DNA of 64,000 nucleotides from Alcanivorax sp. (GTDB taxonomy: Bacteria; Pseudomonadota; Gammaproteobacteria; Pseudomonadales; Alcanivoracaceae): the NCBI GenBank assembly GCA_022565695.1, contig JAIUME010000003.1:62001-126000 (forward strand), given 5' to 3'. Each line of letters starts with the position of its first letter. The first letter of the stretch is position 1. Shown here piece after piece: positions 57,934-64,000 of this stretch. The notes under the pieces were generated by a model that worked only from the letters and a program-made list of their open reading frames with translations, did no database searches and was not told the DNA's origin. Made by a program: the position numbers and the translations under genes.

Positions 57934-59247
57934 TCACATCGGGTCTTGCAAGGCTGCGAGCCCCGCCTGACTGTGCCCGGCACTGTTCCGCATCAGCCTC
58001 CGGTACATATCCAGCGCCTCCAGGAGCCCTTCTTCCAGGGCGCGGTTGTGGTGCAGGTGGCTGTCGGCATGATAGGCGATCAATGCCGAGAGGTCACTCA
58101 GCGATGAAGCATAGGCGTCAGGCAGTGTGGCCAGATTGGCTGTCAGTGCACGATGTTGCGCCTGCTCCTGCAGCAGGATGTTGCGTTGCTCGACAATCGC
58201 CCGGCGGGCGTTCTGGCTGGCTGGCGTGGTGTGAGTCTCAGTGTCCAGTGCCAACATTAAGCGGTCGATGTATTGCTGCCGTTGCCCGATGGTGTGCTGC
58301 AGTTGATCAGCCTGCTCCCGCAGGGGATCCAGACGCGCGTGCAGCACCTCCTGCTGTTGTGACAGCGCCACATAGGTCTGTAGCACGCATTGCAGCTGGC
58401 GCGTGGCGAGTGGCGCATGATCACTGGCCAGCAACACATCATGCGATGTAAGTCGCAACACATGCGCTGCGACGGCGCGTTGCAGGGAAGGTGTGATATC
58501 GGGCTGTGATGTCAAAATGATATCAATTCCTTCGGTAGGCAACCGTTGTTCCAACACAGCCAATTGCTGCAACGCATCCATAGCGGAGTTGTACAATTGC
58601 CGGTAAAGTGTCAGCGCACTGCCGTCCTTGCCTTGCGCATGCATCAGGGCTGCAGCGCCCAGCAGTCCTTCAAGGGTGACAGCATCAAAAGGAAGCTGCT
58701 GGTGTATGCGCAGATACCACTGCACGGCGGCGTCAGGGTCGCCGTCGCGGCGCCAGGTCTCTGCCATCAGCAGGGCAGCTTCCGCAATCGAAGGGCTCTC
58801 GAGTTGTATTTTTCCAAGGTGTTTGCGGGCAGCGTCCAGATCGTCATCCCGTATCGCCAGGGCGGCAGCGACCAGCCGCGCACGATCTTGCAGAAGCTGC
58901 TTTCCGGGCAGCGTGGGCGGCTGCCCGGCCAATCGATGCAGTGCTGATTCGAGCGCAGTACGGCGTTGGGCAGCGTCGGGTGGATCCGTGAGTTGCCGGA
59001 TCACTTCGGCGGCAGCCGGGTTGTTCTGCAATACGGTGCTGGCCCGGGGGGCGCTGTCGAGAGCTGGCGTGCCGGCCTCTCCCGTTACAAGACAGTGCTG
59101 CGAAGCTTGTTGTGATGTGTTTTGCGGGTTTGCGGCGAAGGATGTACTCGCGCAGATCAGCAGTAGTGCCACGAGGTATTGCCGTGGGCTGACTTTGCAT
59201 GGGCTGACCTTGAAGATAAGCGCTATTTCTTTTGCTGTGAGCTGCAT
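57934..59247 (-). CDS. Exported helical/TPR-like protein upstream of the motor operon
   Basis: 437 residues. Signal peptide around YLVALLLICASTSFA, then helical repeats (AALLMAETWRRDGDPDAAVQWYLRIHQQLP and a GLLGAAALMHAQGKDGSALTLYRQLY unit, about 155-225), a coiled coil (about 300-345) and a helical end. No family recognised. It is 144 bases upstream of the coupled genes in the same direction, so it may belong to the system with its own promoter in between. Divergent from the two-partner secretion genes. Confidence 0.75.
   Translation of the reverse strand: MQLTAKEIALIFKVSPCKVSPRQYLVALLLICASTSFAANPQNTSQQASQHCLVTGEAGTPALDSAPRASTVLQNNPAAAEVIRQLTDPPDAAQRRTALESALHRLAGQPPTLPGKQLLQDRARLVAAALAIRDDDLDAARKHLGKIQLESPSIAEAALLMAETWRRDGDPDAAVQWYLRIHQQLPFDAVTLEGLLGAAALMHAQGKDGSALTLYRQLYNSAMDALQQLAVLEQRLPTEGIDIILTSQPDITPSLQRAVAAHVLRLTSHDVLLASDHAPLATRQLQCVLQTYVALSQQQEVLHARLDPLREQADQLQHTIGQRQQYIDRLMLALDTETHTTPASQNARRAIVEQRNILLQEQAQHRALTANLATLPDAYASSLSDLSALIAYHADSHLHHNRALEEGLLEALDMYRRLMRNSAGHSQAGLAALQDPM
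59185..59214 (-). repeat. 15-bp imperfect duplication near a gene start
   Basis: TGGGCTGACTTTGCA followed by TGGGCTGACCTTGAA; on the minus strand it encodes the doubled K-V-S-P of the N-terminus just before the signal-peptide core. Confidence 0.8.
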
Positions 59248-59361
59248 CACATTTTCCGTCGCGTTGTGTAATGAAGAGTAACCAGTCCGACGTCTGCTAC
59301 TCTAGAATATGGCAAACGGACGGGGTCAGTTTATTCGGGTTTGGGGAACAGGCAAGGACGC

Positions 59362-61056
59362 ATGCATTCTTTTTCGCTAAGGCCGGGGGGCCTGGCTCTG
59401 TTTTGCTTGATGTTGTCGGGATTCTTGTCGTCGGGATTAGTTTCCGCCCAGGACCCGCAGCAGTCACAGCAGAACCTGCTGGATAACCTTCAACGTGAGT
59501 CACAGCAACGGCAGGAGCGTCGTCTCGATGACGTGTTGCTGCCTGGTCGTGACCCATCGGTGCAGCCGACTGTGCCAGATACACCGGATGACGCGCGCTG
59601 CTTTCCTGTTCAGCGCGTCGAGTTTGTCGAACTTGATGGCGAGCCTCTGGTGCGCTGGAGTTGGCTGGCCCGCAGTGCCGAGAGCCATCTTCAGCAGCAC
59701 GCGAATTGTCTGAGCCTTGCCGGCGTGCAGGCGATGCAGCGCTTGCTGGGCAATCAATTGATTGAGCGCGGGTTTGTGGCGTCGCGCATTTTGCTGCCCG
59801 AGCAGGATCTGTCCGAGGGTGTGCTGCACTTGCTGGTGGTGCCCGGGCATCTTGAGGGATTCAGCGCGCAAGGCCTCCACCGGCGGCAGTTGGTGATGGC
59901 CGTTCCGGGTAAACAGGGCCGGCCGGTCAACCTGCGTGATCTGGAGCAGGGCATCGAGAATCTTGCCAGGCTACCGGGTATGGACCCCAGACTGGATATT
60001 GCCCCCGGCGCTGAGCAGGGCGGCACCCGGATTGTCGCGGATGCGACCTGGCCAAGGCGTTACCGTGCATCGCTGGCACTGAACGAAAAATATTACGGGA
60101 GTACCGCCCATGGTACGGCGCGCGCCATGCTGGAACTGGGCGCGCCGCTGACGTTGACGGATCGGCTCGTGCTGTCCGTCAATAGCGATCTGGACACGGC
60201 TTATTCTGACAAAGCGGTCGGGGGGAGCGTTGACTACGATATTGCGGTGGGCTATTGGTTGGCGGCGCTGGGCTTCAGTCGGCAGGAATATCGTAACGAT
60301 ATCGACGGTATCCATCAGAGTTTCTCCGCCTCGGGCACAACGGAAATCAGCCGGGTGGATCTCGGGCGCGTGGTGTACCGCTCGGCAGCCACTCATGTGT
60401 CGCTGGGCATTCAGGGGGCGCACAGTGACGTCAGCAACCTGCTTGATCGGGCCACTATTCAGGTCAGTTCCTATCGCTTGCGCACCCTGGGTTTGCGGGG
60501 CGAGATCAAACGTTTGCAGGCGGGGATGCAATGGGCTGTGGGGTTGACCACCGAACGCAGCTGGGCGGACGGGCCGGCCACGCGACTGCCCGGCGGCGCC
60601 CGTGTTGCCGACCCGATCAACCAGCGCTGGCTGCTGTATCTGTCGGCATCCAGGCCGGTGTCAGGCGGGGTGTTACAGGGAAGATTGAACGGACAGTTCT
60701 CCAACGCTGACCTGTTTGCCTCGCAGCGTTTTTCGCTGACGGCGCATACACGGGGCTATGAAGATATCAGTGTGACCGCCAACTCCGCGTACAGTGGCGG
60801 GCTGGAGTATTCGCTGACGCCGCGCGTGTGGCGTGGTGTTGGCCTGCGCCCGTTTCTGGCGCTGGACTCGGGCATAGTGCCGGGTGCGAGTAACGAACCA
60901 GGATCTGTCGCCTTGTCGTCAATGACCGCCGGCATGAGTGCAGGATACCGGCGAGCACAATTCACAATGGAAGCGAACCGGCCTTTGCCGGACTTGTCCA
61001 CGGAGCGTTCAGCCAATGATTATGCCTTGCGCGCAAGCCTTTCCCTTTCGTACTGA
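59362..61056 (+). CDS. Two-partner secretion transporter (FhaC/ShlB/CdiB family)
   Basis: 564 residues. Signal peptide to about residue 32, a Gln-rich linker (QDPQQSQQNLLDNLQ), a POTRA domain (about 80-160: CFPVQRVEFVELDGEPL, GNQLIERGFVASRILLPEQDL), a second POTRA-like part, and a 16-strand barrel from about 215 ending LRASLSLSY. The VRGF-like position is represented by RGYEDISV near 475. Outer-membrane pore that exports the TpsA protein encoded directly downstream. Start at ATG 59362; an in-frame TTG at 59341 is less likely. The TpsA start lies within its 3' end. Confidence 0.93.
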   Translation: MHSFSLRPGGLALFCLMLSGFLSSGLVSAQDPQQSQQNLLDNLQRESQQRQERRLDDVLLPGRDPSVQPTVPDTPDDARCFPVQRVEFVELDGEPLVRWSWLARSAESHLQQHANCLSLAGVQAMQRLLGNQLIERGFVASRILLPEQDLSEGVLHLLVVPGHLEGFSAQGLHRRQLVMAVPGKQGRPVNLRDLEQGIENLARLPGMDPRLDIAPGAEQGGTRIVADATWPRRYRASLALNEKYYGSTAHGTARAMLELGAPLTLTDRLVLSVNSDLDTAYSDKAVGGSVDYDIAVGYWLAALGFSRQEYRNDIDGIHQSFSASGTTEISRVDLGRVVYRSAATHVSLGIQGAHSDVSNLLDRATIQVSSYRLRTLGLRGEIKRLQAGMQWAVGLTTERSWADGPATRLPGGARVADPINQRWLLYLSASRPVSGGVLQGRLNGQFSNADLFASQRFSLTAHTRGYEDISVTANSAYSGGLEYSLTPRVWRGVGLRPFLALDSGIVPGASNEPGSVALSSMTAGMSAGYRRAQFTMEANRPLPDLSTERSANDYALRASLSLSY

Positions 61057-64000
61057 TCGCGTGGGTTTCCGGGTGCTTGTTGCCCGGTTATTGATCCCGG
61101 TCATGATGCTACAGCCGATCGTTGCATCGGCCAACGCCGTCACGGTTGCCCATGGGCAGACCGCCATGGATCAGGCCGCCAACGGCATTGATGTGATCAA
61201 TATTGCCAGACCGGATGGGTCCGGGCTGTCGCACAACTTCTATCATCAGTTCAACGTCGGCCCCGACGGGCTGATCCTCAATAATGCCACCGCAATCTCC
61301 CACACGGACCTCGCGGGCTTCATTGACCTCAACCCTCATCTGCAAGGTCAGGCAGCTGGTATTATTCTCAACGAAGTGATTTCCGCCAATCCGTCGCAGC
61401 TGCACGGTTATATCGAAGTAGGCGGCCAGAAGGCCGATGTGGTGGTGGCGAACCCGTACGGTATTCAATGTAACGGGTGCGGTTTCATCAACACTTCGCG
61501 GGCGACGCTGACCACAGGGCGTCCGCGTCTGGGCGATAACGGGGGCTTGCAGGGTTTCGATATCGACGGTGGCGCCATCGATTTCGAGGGTGCGGGGATC
61601 AACGCCGCGAACATTGACCGCTTCGATGTGCTGGCGCAATCAGTGCGCATCAACGCGGAGCTTCATGCCAATGCGCTGAATATCGTTGCGGGCGCACATT
61701 ATAGCGATTACAGCGATCTTTCCGTGAGCGGTGCGGGCGACGGCAGCGGCGCGCCCGCATTTGCTATCGACAGCTCGGCGTTGGGGGGCATATACGCCAA
61801 TCGTATTCGTCTGATCGGTACAGAAGCCGGTGTGGGCATCAATCTGGATGCGCCTGTCGCTGCGCAGCAAGGCAACCTGCACATGAGCGCGGAAGGCCAG
61901 ATCACCTATCAGCGCCTGAGTGCTGCCGAAGATATGCATATCAGTGCGGCGAGCATACAGGCGCAAGGCGATGCCACAGCGGGAGGGCGAGCGGTCTTGT
62001 CGGCGCCGGAGATCGCCATGCAGAGTGGTGCGCTCGAGGCGCGCCATGTGGAAATGCGGGGTGACAGACTGACAGTGGCAGAGGACGCCAGTGTCACCGC
62101 TATTGACGGAGCGGCAGCAAAGCCCGTCAGGCTGGATATTCAGGTTGCGCAACTCGACAACGAGGGAGCGCTGCTGAGCGAAGGCGACGCCAGAGTGGTG
62201 GTGAGTGGGCGACTGGATAATGCGGGCAGTATTCGTGCGGCGGGTACAGCAACGGTATCAGCGGGCCGCCTGCATAATGAAGGTGACATGGAGTCAGAGC
62301 AGGCGTTGCGTATCGATGCGCGTGAGTACCGTCATGCGGGCGGCAATATTGATTCTGCGCAGCATGTGACGCTTAACGCCAACCGGGTGACGATTGATGC
62401 TGGTGCTGCCATGCGCCTGCATAGCGACGCCGAAATCAATGCCTATCTGCTTGAGAATAATGGCATTCTGACCTCTGCGGCAGGTCTGGATATTCATGCG
62501 GAAATACTCCAGAACCAGGGCGATATTGCCGGAATGCAGGGGCTGCGTTACCAGGGCGATACCTTGATCAACAGCCGTGGCGCGTTGTTTTTCTCTGCGG
62601 CGCCCATGCAACTCTCGTTGCGTATTCTGGAGAACCTCGGCGATATCTACGCACTTGGCCACCTGACCGTAGACGGGCGAGCTATGCCTGGCATGGCGGG
62701 CGGAGCAGTGCCCTGGGCACAGCAGGTGCGCAACGTATCCGGTCTGCTGGCCAGTGAAGGCGATATCCGTATCGCGGCACATCGGATTGAGAACGTGCGT
62801 TCGGAAGCACCGGAGTTCGTCATTGTCTGGGATGATGCGTATGTGATGTGGGGTGAAGACCCGGAGGAGGCCGAACGTAATGAGCTATGTTTCAATCGAA
62901 ACAAGAGCTCAGGTTGCTCGGGAACGACCCGGCGTATCACTTACCAGAAGCAGAAAGTAGACGATCTTCAGCTGAACGCCGAGGCCGGCCGGATTATGGC
63001 TGGTGGCGATATTCATATGGTTGCAGATATTGTCCTGAACAGTATCAGCCGCATAGTGGCTACAGGCGATGTCGCCTTGAGTGCCACGCAGGTCCGCAAT
63101 GAAACCCATGATGTGCAGCTGGCGGAGCACATCAGAACCGATTATTCAGAGCGGAAGAAACGAAAGAATTCTGCGATGCGCACCAAGAATCGCAAGTATA
63201 CCTATACCACCATGGATTATGACGAAGATCCCGAATTCTGCAGAAATAGTACAAATCGCTGTGGGAGAGGTGATCCGAGTTTCGCAGGCGAAACCAGTGT
63301 CACCGAAACCATCGTCGGCAGTCAGATCGAAGCGGGCGGCAGCATCAACATCCACGCCAGTGAGCAGTTCGGTAATGGTACCGTGCAGGGCGATCAGGAT
63401 ATCAGCTTCGGCAATACACTGGCGGCTATTTACGGCGATGACGGTGAATACAGCCAGGAGACCTTGTTCCGGCTTGCACCGCTCGACCCGAACGTATTTC
63501 GACTGCCCGGCCACACCGGCCTGTTTGTGCTGAACAGCAACCCGGATCACCCCTATCTCATTGAGACCAATGCGCTGCTTGCGGACTACATGAAGTTCCT
63601 CGGCACGCCTTATATGTTGCAGCGTCTTGGCTGGGACCCCGACGGTGGCCTGCGCCTGTTGGGGGATGGTTTTTACGAGCTGACGCTGATCATTCAGGCC
63701 CTTGCCGATGCCGGTGCAGATACGGCAGACCTGGATCGTGAAGCCCAGCAAGCACTGTTCGTCGAGCTGATGGATAACGCCCTGTATTCCTCAGAGGCGC
63801 TCGAGCTGGTACCCGGCGTAGCGCTGAGTGCCGAGCAAGTAGGCTTGCTACAGCAAGATATTGTCTGGCTGGAATCCCAGAATATTGGTGGTCATGAGGT
63901 GCTGGTGCCCGTCGTCTATCTGGCCGGGGGCGCCCAGCCAGGGCGTGCTGCCGAGGCGTTGCTGTCCGGTGCCGATGTGGCGATATCCGCCGGTGTGATC
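61022..64000 (+). CDS. TpsA exoprotein, filamentous hemagglutinin/CdiA type (N-terminal 993 codons, continues beyond window)
   Basis: Exported by the upstream TpsB. A signal peptide (VLVARLLIPVMMLQPIVASA) is followed by the TPS secretion domain (about 40-290) with the N-P-x-G-I and C-x-x-C motifs in VANPYGIQCNGCGFINTSRA, and then FHA-type beta-helix repeats. Two loops interrupt the helix, each with a cysteine pair (ELCFNRNKSSGCSG and EFCRNSTNRCGRG); NPDHPYLIETNALLADYMKFL near 840 is a block typical of large hemagglutinin/CdiA proteins. The frame is open to the last base, so toxin or adhesin C-terminus and any immunity gene lie outside. Start uncertain: ATG 61022 (overlaps tpsB by 35 bases) or GTG 61061. 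Confidence 0.9.
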   Translation, partial: MPCAQAFPFRTDRVGFRVLVARLLIPVMMLQPIVASANAVTVAHGQTAMDQAANGIDVINIARPDGSGLSHNFYHQFNVGPDGLILNNATAISHTDLAGFIDLNPHLQGQAAGIILNEVISANPSQLHGYIEVGGQKADVVVANPYGIQCNGCGFINTSRATLTTGRPRLGDNGGLQGFDIDGGAIDFEGAGINAANIDRFDVLAQSVRINAELHANALNIVAGAHYSDYSDLSVSGAGDGSGAPAFAIDSSALGGIYANRIRLIGTEAGVGINLDAPVAAQQGNLHMSAEGQITYQRLSAAEDMHISAASIQAQGDATAGGRAVLSAPEIAMQSGALEARHVEMRGDRLTVAEDASVTAIDGAAAKPVRLDIQVAQLDNEGALLSEGDARVVVSGRLDNAGSIRAAGTATVSAGRLHNEGDMESEQALRIDAREYRHAGGNIDSAQHVTLNANRVTIDAGAAMRLHSDAEINAYLLENNGILTSAAGLDIHAEILQNQGDIAGMQGLRYQGDTLINSRGALFFSAAPMQLSLRILENLGDIYALGHLTVDGRAMPGMAGGAVPWAQQVRNVSGLLASEGDIRIAAHRIENVRSEAPEFVIVWDDAYVMWGEDPEEAERNELCFNRNKSSGCSGTTRRITYQKQKVDDLQLNAEAGRIMAGGDIHMVADIVLNSISRIVATGDVALSATQVRNETHDVQLAEHIRTDYSERKKRKNSAMRTKNRKYTYTTMDYDEDPEFCRNSTNRCGRGDPSFAGETSVTETIVGSQIEAGGSINIHASEQFGNGTVQGDQDISFGNTLAAIYGDDGEYSQETLFRLAPLDPNVFRLPGHTGLFVLNSNPDHPYLIETNALLADYMKFLGTPYMLQRLGWDPDGGLRLLGDGFYELTLIIQALADAGADTADLDREAQQALFVELMDNALYSSEALELVPGVALSAEQVGLLQQDIVWLESQNIGGHEVLVPVVYLAGGAQPGRAAEALLSGADVAISAGVI

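Noticed and set aside
59303-59308. TAGAAT as -10 box for the two-partner secretion genes
   Set aside because: No acceptable -35 element at 16-18 bases upstream; too weak to list as a promoter.

Overview
The window is GC-rich chromosomal DNA from a Gammaproteobacterium, most likely a marine Alcanivorax-like (Oceanospirillales) organism. The basis is the housekeeping set (epmC, rlmM, tusA, purU, folE), the gammaproteobacterial small conserved families (DUF1244, DUF6394-like, DUF6482-like) and codon use. This placement is an inference; no rRNA or other taxonomic marker is present. I see no phage, insertion sequence or CRISPR array.

Layout. 1-3.7 kb: an AbgT-type transporter (cut by the window edge) translationally coupled to a MASE2 class III adenylate cyclase, then a divergent nitroreductase/thioesterase pair. 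3.8-4.8 kb: tRNA-Ser(GGA) with its terminator, an inverted copy of the tRNA 3' end, a run of small hairpins and a hicAB toxin-antitoxin pair. 5-12.1 kb: the Anbu (ancestral proteasome-like) operon, made of circularly permuted ATP-grasp, alpha-E, transglutaminase and Anbu, preceded by a close match to a sigma-54 promoter. It is followed by a second, RimK-like ATP-grasp and an MFS exporter. 12.2-16.7 kb: a tandem thioredoxin-fold protein and a two-gene beta-oxidation operon. 16.9-27.3 kb: a co-directional surface module of GNAT, two DUF6916-like proteins (one a lipoprotein), three tail-collar proteins and a 2,479-residue adhesin-like protein that runs through a CTERM-like anchor into an OmpA barrel and OmpA peptidoglycan-binding domain.

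27.3-48.4 kb is mostly core metabolism and transport: DCC thioredoxin, DUF1244, membrane protein plus RCK potassium channel, FMN reductase, quinone reductase, SulP, Na/Pi symporter with a porin scrap at its 3' end, Fe-S photolyase plus folE, SDR, AraC regulator, purU, an outer-membrane barrel, rlmM, MFS, tusA, MATE and epmC.

48.5-59.2 kb is a minus-strand run of nine overlapping or closely spaced genes plus a likely tenth. It encodes one TolQ/MotA-type channel, two ExbD/TolR-type proteins, an AgmX/PglI TonB-like protein, two TPR lipoproteins and further periplasmic TPR/coiled-coil proteins. This is the composition of the Myxococcus Agl-Glt trans-envelope motor and is the best candidate here for a poorly described machine; one of its two ExbD proteins has Asn where the proton-carrying Asp should be. 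59.3-64 kb: a divergent two-partner secretion pair (FhaC/ShlB-type transporter and the first 993 codons of its FHA/CdiA-type exoprotein, running off the window).

A feature not tied to any gene family runs through the window: perfect or near-perfect tandem duplications of 11-15 bp that sit at gene edges and repeatedly duplicate start codons, stop codons or ribosome binding sites.
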